A DNA stretch of 64,000 bases from Paenibacillus albus (GCF_003952225.1 NZ_CP034437.1:4354501-4418500); one strand, 5' to 3'; shown: positions 1 to 9,465, counted from the stretch's first letter. The notes: generated by a model from the sequence alone, not told the origin. A program made the numbers and translations.

Positions 1-205
1 ACGGTCCCCAGTCTTTGATTACGACAAATATAGAATCGGTTGGTTTAAATAGCTCTTCGAAAATTGCGTTTACTCTCTTGTTTACTTGAGCAATTCTCCG
101 TTTTGATCCGTTTCGAAATGGTTCACCCAACTCAAAACGTACGTTGATATTACTCCAATAACCAGGAAACTTAAATTTTAAATAGCTATATATATCCTGT
201 AACAT
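1..205 (-). CDS. DUF3885-like protein, 3' end cut by window edge
   Basis: First 68 codons of a leftward gene that continues outside the window. Visible landmarks are FPG at residues 13-15, RFELG at 23-27 and a FVVIKDWG strand at the cut. This order resembles the N-terminal half of DUF3885 proteins, a Bacillus-type family of unknown function. The ATG at 205 is chosen because GAGGGG lies 6 bases upstream; an in-frame ATG at 232 lacks such a site. The assignment is from motif memory and only part of the protein is visible. Confidence 0.6.
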   Translation of the reverse strand, partial: MLQDIYSYLKFKFPGYWSNINVRFELGEPFRNGSKRRIAQVNKRVNAIFEELFKPTDSIFVVIKDWGP

Positions 206-365
206 TTTGATCCCCTCAGTTTGTTTTGTCATATATAGACTAATACCTTATTTGGAATTTCGTTAAACTTAATCTGCCCCGTTCCTTCAACGAAAGACAT
301 CAACTAAACATTAATCCAGCTACCGTCATGATGTATTCTGCGATAGTACCCGTTACCGGAATAGT

Positions 366-818
366 TCAAAGGTTTTCTTCAACTTTATGAAGTGAAAAAG
401 TAAGAGTAACTAAGCCCTCAAGATCGAATTCCTGCTCGACAAAACCTATTTTCTTAAAGCAGTTGAGACTAGTGATATTATCATGTTCTATTCCCACTTT
501 TATTGTTTGTACGGTTGCAAGTTCAGGTCGAGTAAGGAATGCTTCCAGCATTCTCTTTCCATATCCTTTATTACGTAACGGAGGATTTGTCAATATTTCT
601 ATTGAGGCGGTATTATCTGAATAAATCTCCAGAGAGATTTGACCAATTCGACTCCCTTCTTCATAAACCATCCACGCAAAATAACTTGGGCTTTGTTCAA
701 CATACTCATACCAACGGTTTAATGGTAATGTACCACTTAACCATTTTAGTACCTCAGGGTCTTTAAACCACTCTTCTAATATACTTAAGCCTTCGAGATC
801 AAGCTTCTTGAAATCCAA
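366..818 (-). CDS. GNAT family N-acetyltransferase
   Basis: 150-residue single-domain acetyltransferase. The acetyl-CoA pyrophosphate loop is RNKGYG at residues 82-87, following a beta-bulge strand (IEILTNPP). The C-terminal NITSLNCFKKIGF segment (about 114-126) is the usual motif B helix leading to the 'GF' turn. The family moves an acetyl group from acetyl-CoA to an amine; the substrate cannot be told. The start is a TTG preceded by GGAGGAGG at 7 bases, much the best ribosome site here. It stands alone, with no co-directional neighbour close enough for an operon. Confidence 0.85.
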   Translation of the reverse strand: MDFKKLDLEGLSILEEWFKDPEVLKWLSGTLPLNRWYEYVEQSPSYFAWMVYEEGSRIGQISLEIYSDNTASIEILTNPPLRNKGYGKRMLEAFLTRPELATVQTIKVGIEHDNITSLNCFKKIGFVEQEFDLEGLVTLTFSLHKVEENL

Positions 819-947
819 TAGAAATCCTCCTCCAACTCGAGATCCTAATGCCGATTTCTGCCGTTAAACGTAAAGAAGCTGCTCATCATGCTGGCAGCTT
901 CGTCGTAGGTGCGTTGAATTTATCGGATATAGTATTTAAGACCTCAT

Positions 948-1280
948 TTATAATTTATTCCGTTTAAATAATCTCTTGATTGTATTATTCAAAGCAGCTT
1001 CAATCTCCATCGCATATTTACCAGTAAAGATAAAGAAAGACATCTCCAACAGATCACTTATTACTTTCTGATATCCGTCAGTTTTATAAATATTAAATTC
1101 TCTCTTGGAATAAATAATTAAGAAAGAAATAACCGCAATGATTTTACAGATTAAGCGGATTGTTTTTAAATGGTTTTTATTCTTAATTGTTTTATCGAAA
1201 AGCCATAATGATAGAATCAAAAATAGTAGTGGAGAAAGAAATGAAATATTTTCAATATGCTTATGAAAGTAATTTGTCAT
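948..1280 (-). CDS. small two-helix membrane protein, unknown
   Basis: About 110 residues, not recognised. Two hydrophobic segments lie in the N-terminal half (ISFLSPLLFLILSLWLF and ICKIIAVISFLIIY), followed by a charged tail ending in KRLFKRNKL, so it is probably an inner-membrane protein with a cytoplasmic C-terminus. The ATG at 1280 has GGAGAAG just upstream. A GTG at 1310 in the same frame is possible but has a weak site. Immediately upstream, an ATG with GGGGTG 8 bases before it opens an 8-codon frame (MDSSKVIL) that stops at TGA overlapping that GTG. This could be a leader peptide or a frameshifted true N-terminus. Confidence 0.55.
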   Translation of the reverse strand: MTNYFHKHIENISFLSPLLFLILSLWLFDKTIKNKNHLKTIRLICKIIAVISFLIIYSKREFNIYKTDGYQKVISDLLEMSFFIFTGKYAMEIEAALNNTIKRLFKRNKL

Positions 1281-1398
1281 GCCGCTTCTCCATTCTTTAA
1301 AAGCTTTCACAAAATCACTTTTGAAGAATCCATTTTATTTCACACCCCTATGAATATTCGAGGTTTTGATTAAACAAACCTGCCAGTAAACGGAATAA

Positions 1399-1420
1399 GC
1401 TGCCGAGTCGACTCGGCAGC
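1399..1420. terminator. perfect hairpin downstream of dinB-like gene
   Basis: CTGCCGAGTC followed directly by its reverse complement gives a loopless 20-nt palindrome flanked by G/C, 20 bases past the DinB stop. On the plus strand it is followed by CTTTTCC, on the minus strand by TTATTCC. It probably ends leftward transcription, though the T-run is poor. Confidence 0.5.
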
Positions 1421-1440
1421 CTTTTCCTTATTACGCTATT

Positions 1441-1932
1441 TTACAAGTTATCTTCAACTACTCCATTCGTCATGATTAAATCCAGATCCGGGGGAGGATA
1501 GCCGATCATACGTCCCATCGTTGCGATTTGTCCTTTATGATGAAACTCGTGCGTCACGGTATGTGTAAAAAGCCACAGCGGTGTCGCCGCGTACTTATAT
1601 CCTTTGAACTGACCTTCAACCGGAATATCGATGTTCAGTGCGTATCGTTCAAGAAATTCATGAACTAAAACATCCACCTCCGTGAATAAACGACGCATTG
1701 CAGCCACATCTGCGATCATCTCTTCACGCCAACCGCAAGGTCTCCCCATACCAAATTCACCGAGCCAAAAAGCATAGCATTCTGCGACATGGAAATGTGT
1801 TCCTCGAATCGCCCCTTGGCCGAACTGCTTCACTTCTGTTATATATTCAACATTTTTTATTTGCTCACAATAGCTGAAAAGTATTTCTCGTGTTCGTCTT
1901 ATATAGTCGTATTGCTTCAATAAAAGCTCCAT
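1441..1932 (-). CDS. DinB/YfiT-like family protein
   Basis: 163-residue four-helix-bundle protein. Candidate metal ligands are His48 (in HFHVAEC), His128 and His132 (in THEFHHKGQ), followed by the family-typical run QIATMGRMIGYPPPDLDL. DinB-like proteins are metal-binding and are thought to act as thiol-dependent transferases or hydrolases; many members have no known substrate. ATG at 1932 is preferred (AAAGGA 9 bases upstream) over the in-frame TTG at 1950. It is a single-gene unit between two hairpins. Confidence 0.8.
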   Translation of the reverse strand: MELLLKQYDYIRRTREILFSYCEQIKNVEYITEVKQFGQGAIRGTHFHVAECYAFWLGEFGMGRPCGWREEMIADVAAMRRLFTEVDVLVHEFLERYALNIDIPVEGQFKGYKYAATPLWLFTHTVTHEFHHKGQIATMGRMIGYPPPDLDLIMTNGVVEDNL

Positions 1933-1983
1933 CTTGTATTTTCCTTTCAATAATCAAATCGGTTCCTAACCTTTAGTTAAATG

Positions 1984-2025
1984 AAAAATAGAGCAGCTAC
2001 CATCGGCAAACTGCTCCATTTTTTT
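1984..2025 (-). terminator. terminator after cyclase-like gene
   Basis: GAGCAG and CTGCTC arms at 1991-1996 and 2011-2016. On the minus strand the hairpin is followed by TATTTTTC, about 60 bases past the cyclase stop. The plus strand also reads into CATTTTTTT, so it may work both ways. Confidence 0.7.
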
Positions 2026-2083
2026 GCTCTTAGCATCCTTACTGTCTCACGAGGAACAGGTCACCGATCAATCGGCCGCCTAC

Positions 2084-2842
2084 CTACTCCTCAATAATCG
2101 CAACAGGTCTTGACCACCCGGCACTGCCTTTTTCCACCTTAATCGGGAAACAACATACTTTGAAACCGAACGGTTTCGGAATTTGATCCAGATTGGCCAG
2201 TTTCTCGATCTGGCAGTATTCACGGTCCTTGCCGACGTAATGGGCCGCCCACAGGACACCTTCTCTCGGCTCTTTGCGGTACTCTTCAGCCTGTATGTTG
2301 AGTGGAATGTCCCAGCCCCAACCGTCTGTTCCCACTACTTTAATGCCCTGGTCTAGCAACCACTCGGTAGCTTCGGCAGATACACCAGCATGTAGGAAGG
2401 CATAATGCTCATGGAAAAGACGCTTGTCTGCGTCGCTTCGGATGAGGACGATGTCAAAGGGTTTCAGTGTATAGCAGATTCGGTCGAGCTCCACTATCAG
2501 GTCCTCTTTTGTAATTTCGTATCCTGGAGGCTTCGCGCTGAAATCCAGTAGTACGCCGTCGCCGAAAAACCACTCCAGCGGCAGCTCGTCAATCGTGCGA
2601 GCAGGCTTCCCTTCCGAGGTCGGCCAGTAATGCCACGGAGCATCAATATGCGTACCTGCGTGGGTATTCAGTGTCACGGTCTCAGTTGCCCACGCTTTGC
2701 TTTCCGGGAAGTTGTCTGGCTGAAGGCCCAGCACCGCCGCTGCTTGCCTTGCTCCATCTTCATGACTTGCGTATTCAATCTTCGCAGGCAAAGGCTCTCG
2801 AATCTGTGGACTGATAGCCACACTCAAATCTATAAGCTTCAT
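2084..2842 (-). CDS. cyclase family protein (kynurenine formamidase-like)
   Basis: 252 residues of the PF04199 fold. The metal-binding signature HAGTHIDAPWH spans residues 61-71, with His61, His65, Asp67 and His71 as probable ligands. Family members hydrolyse N-formylkynurenine or open/close polyketide and carboxy rings; no other kynurenine gene is nearby, so the substrate is open. Ribosome site GAGGAC lies 6 bases before the ATG. It is the last gene of a leftward group after the dihydrouridine synthase (45-base gap holding a perfect palindrome) and ends at a hairpin. Confidence 0.8.
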   Translation of the reverse strand: MKLIDLSVAISPQIREPLPAKIEYASHEDGARQAAAVLGLQPDNFPESKAWATETVTLNTHAGTHIDAPWHYWPTSEGKPARTIDELPLEWFFGDGVLLDFSAKPPGYEITKEDLIVELDRICYTLKPFDIVLIRSDADKRLFHEHYAFLHAGVSAEATEWLLDQGIKVVGTDGWGWDIPLNIQAEEYRKEPREGVLWAAHYVGKDREYCQIEKLANLDQIPKPFGFKVCCFPIKVEKGSAGWSRPVAIIEE

Positions 2843-2870
2843 GTAATGTCCTCACTCTCACTTGAATTGC

Positions 2871-2890
2871 TAGGGCTATATATAGCCCTA
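2871..2890. repeat. 20-bp perfect palindrome overlapping the dus stop codon
   Basis: TAGGGCTATA followed by TATAGCCCTA. The TAG at its right end is the stop codon of the upstream dus gene on the minus strand, and the following gene starts 28 bases further on. No T-run follows, so an RNA-processing or attenuation hairpin, or a protein site, is more likely than a strong terminator. Confidence 0.6.
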
Positions 2891-3880
2891 ATTCCCATGT
2901 TCCTCAGCCCCATCATGCTCCTTGCTTCCAAACTCACTCAGCAATACACGCACTTCACTTTTTGATTTGGCGTTCATCAAGCTGTTTCTGAGTTCACTTG
3001 CCCCTCGAAACCCACGAACATAAATTTTGAAGAAACGGGTAAGCGCGCTAAACGAACGTGGTACCTCTGCTGAGTAATGATCATGCAGATCCAGATGGAG
3101 CCGCAGCAGATCAAGCAATTCCGCACTGCTGTGCTCCTTCGGCTCTTTCTCAAATGCAAATGGATTTTGAAAAATACCGCGTCCAATCATAATACCGTCG
3201 ACACCGTATTGCTCTGCAAGCTGCTGGCCGGTCTGACGGTCAGGGATATCCCCGTTAATGGTCAGAAGTGTATCTGGCGCCAACTCATCACGAAGCTTCT
3301 TAATCTCCGGAATCAGTTCCCAATGAGCTTTTACTTTGCTCATTTCCTCTCTTGTGCGAAGATGAATGGAGAGATTAACAATATCTTGTTTCAAAATATG
3401 GGTTAACCAGTCGCGCCATTCGTCTATCTCACTAAAACCGAGCCTTGTTTTTACACTGACGGGCAGTCCCCCGGCTTTGGCGGCTTGGATGATATCCGCT
3501 GCGATTTCAGGCCGGCAGATCAGGCCGCTGCCCTTCCCATTCTCTGCTACATTCGCCACTGGACAACCCATATTAATATCGATGCCTTTGAATCCTTCTT
3601 TCGCCATTCCGATGCTCATTTCACGGAAAAATTCCGGCTTATCTCCCCAGATATGTGCGACAATCGGCTGTTCATCCGGGGTAAAAGTCAAGCGCCCACG
3701 TACACTTTTGTTCCCCTCTGGGTGACAATAACTCTCCGTATTCGCAAATTCCGTAAAATACACATCCGGTCTGCCTGCCTCACTTACGACATGGCGAAAA
3801 ACAACATCTGTCACATCTTCCATGGGTGCTAGTACAAAAAAAGGTCGTGGTAAATCGCGCCAAAAATTTTCTTTCATCAT
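2888..3880 (-). CDS. dus: tRNA-dihydrouridine synthase
   Basis: 330-residue TIM-barrel flavoenzyme that reduces uridines in the tRNA D-loop. The FMN-binding opening is [14 protein letters not shown] (about 18-31). The catalytic proton-donor Cys106 sits in [18 protein letters not shown], and the phosphate-binding [15 protein letters not shown] is near residue 250. ATG at 3880 has GAGGAG 6 bases upstream; the same frame stays open 38 codons further upstream to 3994, overlapping the FAD gene, but that extension is not family-like. It lies 61 bases after the FAD oxidoreductase. Dus genes often ride in unrelated operons, so no functional link is implied. Confidence 0.93.
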   Translation of the reverse strand: MMKENFWRDLPRPFFVLAPMEDVTDVVFRHVVSEAGRPDVYFTEFANTESYCHPEGNKSVRGRLTFTPDEQPIVAHIWGDKPEFFREMSIGMAKEGFKGIDINMGCPVANVAENGKGSGLICRPEIAADIIQAAKAGGLPVSVKTRLGFSEIDEWRDWLTHILKQDIVNLSIHLRTREEMSKVKAHWELIPEIKKLRDELAPDTLLTINGDIPDRQTGQQLAEQYGVDGIMIGRGIFQNPFAFEKEPKEHSSAELLDLLRLHLDLHDHYSAEVPRSFSALTRFFKIYVRGFRGASELRNSLMNAKSKSEVRVLLSEFGSKEHDGAEEHGN

Positions 3881-3941
3881 TAAAAACTCCTCTATACCTA
3901 CCAGAACAATCGTTGTCCTTAGAATAGTAAAATACTTGCTG

Positions 3942-5525
3942 TTATTCCCAGAAACTCTGATTTGGCCAATGTCGTTCGACACCCAAATCATCAAGCTGCT
4001 TTAGATATGCTTGCAGCAAGTCTGATTGATCCTGCACGTCATGAGCCGAACACTTTCGCTTGACTGCGAATGCCGCCAATGCGCCGGCTGCTTCACCAAT
4101 ATTCCACTCCGTCGGATGAAGCCGATAGCAGCCATTAGACACTTGCGTAGTCCCGATATTTTTACATGCCGGAAGCAGGTTACGGACACGTATAGGCAGC
4201 AGAGCTCCCAATGGGATTTCGTAGGGAACGCTTGGGATATAGAAACCGCGCTGCGAAATCGTCGTCGGATGCAGATCGAGATGATAACTGCCGATGCCAA
4301 CGCTATCTTCGTAGGTACGAATTCCGTTAGACCCGCGTGCTTCTCGGCTGACATCGTTCTCGGTTATTGTGTAACGGGCGCGAATTCTTCTTGACTCGCG
4401 AATGTACGCCGTCTTCGCTAGCCCGTCCACCGTTCCCAGGACATCGCCACGCGGACGAACGCCCGGATAGCCCTTTCCTCCGTCTAGTCTAGGTGCTTCG
4501 GTCTGCAGCCAATACAATAACGACAAGCTGAGCTGCTTGGCCTGATACAAATGACGATCCTTTTCTTCTTGTGAAACACCAATGATCGGCCCGACAAAAT
4601 AATCGTTTTGAGGCCAGTTTACCAGAGTCACTTCTCCGTCGTACAAGTGGGGCTCTGCCAGTTGAGAAGGATCGAAGATACGTCGGTAGTCCCATAATGA
4701 CACAAGCTTAAGCTTGTTTGGAAACATCGTATATTCCTTGATTCTATCTGGATTATGAGGGTCCATCGTTTTCCAGTCAAGAATCGGATACTGTGAGAAT
4801 GAAGGAATGAAACTACGCCAGTAATTGTACATCTCCGGCATGTTTATTGTAAAATTTCCGCCTTCCACATAGTCGACGGCGAATACATGAGTAATGGACT
4901 GCATGTCGAGCGGATCTGCCTGCTCCATAGCATGAGGCTCTCCCGTTTCCGAACGAGCTTCCGCACCAGTCACATGCTCGATACCGCCAAGTGGCAGTAA
5001 TTCGCCAAGTTCCGTTGCATCCAGATACATCGGTGCAATCAGTTCCAGCTGCCCGCCAATATCTATTTGCTCGACAATGAGAGACCGACATTCATCTCCT
5101 TCTACGATCACTTCGATCGGACGGGTATTGAGCAGAATGCTGACTCTCCCTCCGTTCACGTATGGAGCGAGCATGTCTTGCAACACTCTGAGCGCCACTT
5201 TAGGCTCATGTGCGAGTCGGCTAACCCAGCCATTTCCTGGATTCAGAGTTGGATTGGCTGCCGCTTTAGCATTTAATGGGTAATGGCGCCGGTAATACTC
5301 ACGAACTCGGTTACGAAATTCTCGATATGATGCTGTACATCCGAATTGTTCAATCCACGGATGTTCATCCGGTGGAACAGCCTGGCTAGTGAGTTGGCCA
5401 CCTATCCAGTCCGATTCCTCGGTCATGATGACTCGAGCGCCTATACGTGCAGCAGACAATGCTGCGGAGACTCCGCCAAGCCCGCCTCCAACGATGACAA
5501 TGTCGGCTTTCATCTTGTTTATCAT
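3942..5525 (-). CDS. FAD-dependent oxidoreductase (PF12831 type)
   Basis: 527-residue flavoprotein. The dinucleotide fold is at the N-terminus ([11 protein letters not shown], residues 8-18), then the WIGGQLTSQ motif typical of PF12831 proteins, in which FAD is bound by the N-terminal Rossmann fold. The C-terminal half contains [10 protein letters not shown] and a [11 protein letters not shown] segment. There is no signal peptide, so it is cytosolic; the substrate is unknown (carbohydrate or secondary-metabolite oxidation is common). ATG at 5525 has GAGGTG 5 bases upstream; the GTG at 5534 is less well placed. It follows the MFS gene after a terminator and precedes dus. Confidence 0.82.
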   Translation of the reverse strand: MINKMKADIVIVGGGLGGVSAALSAARIGARVIMTEESDWIGGQLTSQAVPPDEHPWIEQFGCTASYREFRNRVREYYRRHYPLNAKAAANPTLNPGNGWVSRLAHEPKVALRVLQDMLAPYVNGGRVSILLNTRPIEVIVEGDECRSLIVEQIDIGGQLELIAPMYLDATELGELLPLGGIEHVTGAEARSETGEPHAMEQADPLDMQSITHVFAVDYVEGGNFTINMPEMYNYWRSFIPSFSQYPILDWKTMDPHNPDRIKEYTMFPNKLKLVSLWDYRRIFDPSQLAEPHLYDGEVTLVNWPQNDYFVGPIIGVSQEEKDRHLYQAKQLSLSLLYWLQTEAPRLDGGKGYPGVRPRGDVLGTVDGLAKTAYIRESRRIRARYTITENDVSREARGSNGIRTYEDSVGIGSYHLDLHPTTISQRGFYIPSVPYEIPLGALLPIRVRNLLPACKNIGTTQVSNGCYRLHPTEWNIGEAAGALAAFAVKRKCSAHDVQDQSDLLQAYLKQLDDLGVERHWPNQSFWE

Positions 5526-5561
5526 TTTTTCCACCTCACCTATAATCTCTGCATATCCGTT

Positions 5562-5591
5562 GAAAAACGGCAGCCTTTATGCCGGCTACCG
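5562..5591 (-). terminator. terminator after MFS gene
   Basis: Minus strand CGGTAGCC then GGCTGCCG (8-bp stem with one G-T pair, 7-base loop) followed by TTTTTC. It lies between the MFS stop (5599) and the FAD gene start (5525), so the FAD gene probably has its own promoter or relies on read-through. Confidence 0.75.
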
Positions 5592-5598
5592 CTTCTAC

Positions 5599-6837
5599 TC
5601 AGATAACTTCATTTCTCTTATATAAATATACGTATAAAATAAGTCCGGTTATCGCGCATAATGCCGCACATGCTCCAATGAAGCCGTAGCCGGCCTGAAG
5701 TCCGCGAAGCAGGCTTGTGGAAGAATCTTCTCCGACCATGCGTTTAGCGAGCTCAGTGACTCCACCAATCAGATAATTGCCAATTACGCTGCCAAGTCCC
5801 ATCAACGTTACGGTGAATGTGATCGCATTATCGGTCCCTTTAGGATATCGCTTTGCTATAAAAGCCATCACAGTAGGATAAATCATCGCAATGCCCGTTC
5901 CAGAGAGTGCAAAGAGGAAGGCGACTTGTTCCCCTCCGAGGATTGCAGCAAATGTGCAACATGCCGAAAACCCAGAGAAGATAACAAGAGAGATGACAAA
6001 GCCAATTCGATCGGTTAACGGACCAAGAAATAGTCGGGCCAGCGAGAAGCACAAGAAGAAGGTGGATAGCATTCCCGAAGCCGTTACGCTATCCCAGTCG
6101 TAAGCTTTCTCTAGAAAATTAACAAGCCAACCCCCAACTGCCAATTCAGATACGACGCCAAAAGTAAGCACCAGCACCATTAGCCACAGTACACGGTCTT
6201 TCATTAAGGTTTTGTATGAGATCCGATCCTCGAGCGAGATCTCATCACCGGGGAATGTACTGCACATAGCAATCACAATAGGGATGATCGATAACAGGAG
6301 CATTACCAAATACATCCCCCGCCAATCAAGCAAGTGACCGGCGATCGTCACCTTCATCAAGCCAGTTGCTATAAGTGGAGCAACCGTTGAGCTTAACCCG
6401 TAGAAGCCGTGCGTCATATTCATCATCATACCCGTGTTCTTCACAAAAATCCTAGCGCTTAGAATGGCTAAACCAATTTCAAGCATTCCGTTGCCAATGT
6501 ACATGAGGAAATAGGAAGCAGAAAACAAAGCGTAACTATGCGAGATATAAATGAGGATGCCGGATACCGCCATAGAGGAAAACGCAGCGACGGTGACCCA
6601 CTTAATTCCCCATTTCTTGGTTAAATACGCTGTAAAGGTACAAGCTATCAAATAACCCAGAGCGTTTAACGATAGCAACGTCCCCAGCTTAGATTCGCTA
6701 ATCATAAAATCAAATTGAATCCGCGGGATTGCCGGGCCTTTAATATTTTCCGAGAATCCGAAGATAATGAAACCGATGAATATGGTTAGCAGCTGCATGG
6801 CGTAAATCTTGTTGAACTTACCTTTAATCTTTTCCAC
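5599..6837 (-). CDS. MFS transporter, FHS/GlcP-like
   Basis: 412 residues with about 12 hydrophobic segments. The FGFSENIKGPAIPRIQ segment after helix 1 and the MMMNMTHGFYGLSST segment before helix 5 recall the fucose/glucose-proton symporter branch (Bacillus GlcP-like). The likely role is proton-coupled uptake of a sugar or polyol; the substrate is not readable. GTG start with AAGGAG 9 bases upstream. It faces away from murA across 269 bases. It may supply the substrate of the FAD oxidoreductase just downstream, which is inference from position only. Confidence 0.8.
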   Translation of the reverse strand: MEKIKGKFNKIYAMQLLTIFIGFIIFGFSENIKGPAIPRIQFDFMISESKLGTLLSLNALGYLIACTFTAYLTKKWGIKWVTVAAFSSMAVSGILIYISHSYALFSASYFLMYIGNGMLEIGLAILSARIFVKNTGMMMNMTHGFYGLSSTVAPLIATGLMKVTIAGHLLDWRGMYLVMLLLSIIPIVIAMCSTFPGDEISLEDRISYKTLMKDRVLWLMVLVLTFGVVSELAVGGWLVNFLEKAYDWDSVTASGMLSTFFLCFSLARLFLGPLTDRIGFVISLVIFSGFSACCTFAAILGGEQVAFLFALSGTGIAMIYPTVMAFIAKRYPKGTDNAITFTVTLMGLGSVIGNYLIGGVTELAKRMVGEDSSTSLLRGLQAGYGFIGACAALCAITGLILYVYLYKRNEVI

Positions 6838-7106
6838 TCACACGTACTCCTTAATGAATTTTGCGGGGGTGATCAGACCGAAAGCCGGTTGTACCCCTAT
6901 CTATGTAAAACTTTTAACTTCTGAAAGCGATTTGCATGCTAAAATATGAAAATATAACATGATAGGAGCTCTAACTTATGATGCCGGTTTTACCGAGCTA
7001 GTTAACATTTTGTCGTAAATATGCCATCTTTGCAAGATGAGCTTAGGCTCGAATCTATAACATTAGTGTCATTATCGCAGATGAAAATTGGTTAGCGGAG
7101 GTACAG

Positions 7107-8408
7107 ATGATGAAAGCCATAAATGTAGAATGGACGCCCTCTCTCCATGGCAGCGTGAATATACCGGGATCGAAGAACAGTTCCCTTGCTTTGCTCGCAG
7201 CAACCTGCTTGGCGGATGAACCCGTTACACTGCACGGTATTCCCGATATCGCGGATTTAAGGGTCATCTACGAAATCGCTCAAGAACTCGGACTGCATGT
7301 CTTGCATGAAGGCTCAGGCACGGTCGTCATGGACCCGCGGTCGATCATGAATGCGAGTCTTGACCCGGTCAAATCCTCCTCCTTCCGAGCAGCCTATTAC
7401 TTCGTTGGTTCTCTGCTGGCGAAGTTCGGCAAAGTGACCGTTGGTTATCCAGGTGGTGACGATTTCGTCAGCCGTCCGATGGACCAGCACGTAAAAGCGC
7501 TGCAGATGATGGGTGCTACGTTCACATTTCATCAGGACAGCTACACCGTTGAGGCTAAGGAGCTTCGCGGAACGAGCATTTATTTCGATATGATTACAAG
7601 TGGCGCTACCATTAATATCATGCTGGCCGCCGTCCGTGCGAAGGGAACGACCGTGCTATTAAACGCAGCTCGTGATCCTGAAGTGACGGATACGGCAAAT
7701 CTGCTTAATCAATTAGGTGCCAGAATCACTGGGGCAGGCACCGATATGATTCGAATCGAAGGCGTCTCCTCGCTGCGAGGCGGCGAATATACCGTCATAC
7801 CGGACCGGCTGATTGCAGGGGCCTTCCTTATGGCGGCAGGTGTTACCGGCGGTTCAGTCACGGTCCAACACGTCATCCCGGAGCACCTCTCTTCATGTTT
7901 GGCAAAGCTCCGTGAAATCGGACTTGAACTGGACGTTCAGGATAACGCGATCACCGCGCATTCGAACGGCATTCTCCGCGCCGTGCGAGTCCGTACAGCG
8001 ATGTATCCCGGATTCGCAACCGATCTGCAGCAGCCTTTGACCGCATTGCTCACGCAAGCCCGCGGCAAAAGCATTATCGGCGAGCGTATTTATCCAAATC
8101 GCTTCAATCATGCGCATCAGCTTGTCCGTATGGGCGCTAACATTAAGATTCGATCCGGCGTCGCGTCGATTCAAGGCGGTATCCCATTACGCGGGACACT
8201 TGTTCACGCCTCAGATGTTCGTGCAGGAATCTGCTTAATCCTCGCCGGTCTGCGAGCGGAAGGCACCACAACGATTGCGGGCGTGCAGCACATCGATCGC
8301 GGCTACGAGGATGTCGTAGGCTCCTTCAGAGCACTCGGAGCGAATATTAGAATGTTCGACAGCGAAGAGAAGCTTTCAAAGGAAGCAAAGCTGAAGCAGA
8401 GTAATTAA
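7107..8408 (+). CDS. murA: MurA-type enolpyruvyl transferase with Asp at the catalytic Cys position
   Basis: 433 residues along the whole EPSP-synthase-like fold. Family enzymes transfer enolpyruvate from PEP to UDP-GlcNAc, the first committed step of peptidoglycan synthesis. Conserved: Lys23-Asn24 in PGSKNSS, SRP at 122-124, the FATDLQQP segment and IDRGYEDVVGSFRALGANI. The catalytic loop, LPGGCTIGARP in E. coli, reads YPGGDDFVSRP here, so Cys115 is replaced by Asp118. A Cys-to-Asp change is known to keep MurA active and make it fosfomycin-insensitive in mycobacteria. GGAGG lies 5 bases before the first of two ATGs (7107, 7110). Monocistronic, followed by a strong terminator. Probably a paralogue rather than the housekeeping copy. 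Confidence 0.9.
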   Translation: MMKAINVEWTPSLHGSVNIPGSKNSSLALLAATCLADEPVTLHGIPDIADLRVIYEIAQELGLHVLHEGSGTVVMDPRSIMNASLDPVKSSSFRAAYYFVGSLLAKFGKVTVGYPGGDDFVSRPMDQHVKALQMMGATFTFHQDSYTVEAKELRGTSIYFDMITSGATINIMLAAVRAKGTTVLLNAARDPEVTDTANLLNQLGARITGAGTDMIRIEGVSSLRGGEYTVIPDRLIAGAFLMAAGVTGGSVTVQHVIPEHLSSCLAKLREIGLELDVQDNAITAHSNGILRAVRVRTAMYPGFATDLQQPLTALLTQARGKSIIGERIYPNRFNHAHQLVRMGANIKIRSGVASIQGGIPLRGTLVHASDVRAGICLILAGLRAEGTTTIAGVQHIDRGYEDVVGSFRALGANIRMFDSEEKLSKEAKLKQSN

Positions 8409-8439
8409 CGAATGCCACAAAAGCTTATCATCATGAACA

Positions 8440-8467
8440 CGGCAGCCTTTGGAAGGCTGCCGTTTTC
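8440..8467 (+). terminator. terminator after murA
   Basis: CGGCAGCCT, 5-base loop region, AGGCTGCCG, then TTTTC, 32 bases past the murA stop. Confidence 0.9.
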
Positions 8468-8484
8468 ATAGGACCTTTAATTAA

Positions 8485-9465
8485 CTACATATTACCCAGC
8501 AAAGAGGCCATGTTCTTCTGATTCTCAGCAAGCCAACGCATTTCCTTAGCGAAGCGAGCGGGAGGAACGCTATGCTGATCCATGTTAGCATTTATCCACC
8601 AGGTGCTTTCCATATACCACAACAATGCTAATGAATTCGTTAAGTAACCCTTTTCCACAGTGCGTTCTTCGCTGTACCCTTCCATAAATGCTGCGGCAAG
8701 GGAAACATCTAAATCATCGTCTAACGCACATGATATAACAGCACGAGCAACATCAAGCTGCGGATAGTCATATCTTAGCCGATCAAAATCAAGAATTGCA
8801 GATAATCGATCATCATTAAATAAAAGATTATCGACCCAAAGGTCGCGGTGAGCCCACCCTAATTGAAGGAATTCGAGTATTTCTATATTCATATCCTCAG
8901 TTGCTTTACGTTGAATTTCTATATCAGCAAGAAACTGAGTTTTATCAGCTTGCTTTGACTGGTCCCAGAATGAGTTCCAATGCGCTAAACGCTCCTCACG
9001 GCTTGTAGGAGTAAATTGTGGACTCTTGTTTGTAGGAAGTGTTCCGTCATTTAACAAGCGATGCATTTTCCCCGTTGCTCGGCCTAAATCATATATTTGA
9101 TGTACATTCGTTTTACCTGGCGATATTAGTTCACCTTGGCAAAATTCCATCACCATAAAGGATTCTCCGCTACTCGTTTCAAACAAAATGCTCTCATCAA
9201 GTGCTAACAACTTTGGACAAGCAAGACCTTGATTATGTAATCTAACCTGCTGAGTGAATGCAAAAAGCAGTGCTTCTGGATGATTCAATCTCCTCTTATT
9301 GTATTGTTTAAGTAGAAATTGTCCTGAATCCGTTGTAACTTTCCATTTTAAATTTAACCAACCTCTTTTTATTGGAGTAGATGCAAGTACATTTATACCA
9401 AAGAGGCGGCGAAAGGTTTGTATTAAATCTTCGCGGATCATTTCTTCTGATAACATAACTTCCAC
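8485..9465 (-). CDS. APH-family phosphotransferase (CotS/homoserine-kinase-like)
   Basis: 326-residue kinase fold of the aminoglycoside-phosphotransferase superfamily. The catalytic loop is HRDLWVDN at 206-213 (Asp208 base, Asn213 Mg ligand), followed by the metal-binding Asp in ILDFDRL at 224-230. The ATP-binding lobe contains FLLKQYN (about 50-56). In spore formers this group includes spore-coat kinases of the CotS type and uncharacterised small-molecule kinases, and I cannot choose between them. GTG start with GGGAG 8 bases upstream; an ATG three codons in is possible. Convergent with murA. Confidence 0.75.
   Translation of the reverse strand: MEVMLSEEMIREDLIQTFRRLFGINVLASTPIKRGWLNLKWKVTTDSGQFLLKQYNKRRLNHPEALLFAFTQQVRLHNQGLACPKLLALDESILFETSSGESFMVMEFCQGELISPGKTNVHQIYDLGRATGKMHRLLNDGTLPTNKSPQFTPTSREERLAHWNSFWDQSKQADKTQFLADIEIQRKATEDMNIEILEFLQLGWAHRDLWVDNLLFNDDRLSAILDFDRLRYDYPQLDVARAVISCALDDDLDVSLAAAFMEGYSEERTVEKGYLTNSLALLWYMESTWWINANMDQHSVPPARFAKEMRWLAENQKNMASLLGNM

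Noticed and set aside
6922-6936. cre-like TGAAAGCGATTTGCA upstream of the FHS-type MFS gene
   Set aside because: One base longer than a CcpA site and only half-symmetric; not strong enough to list.
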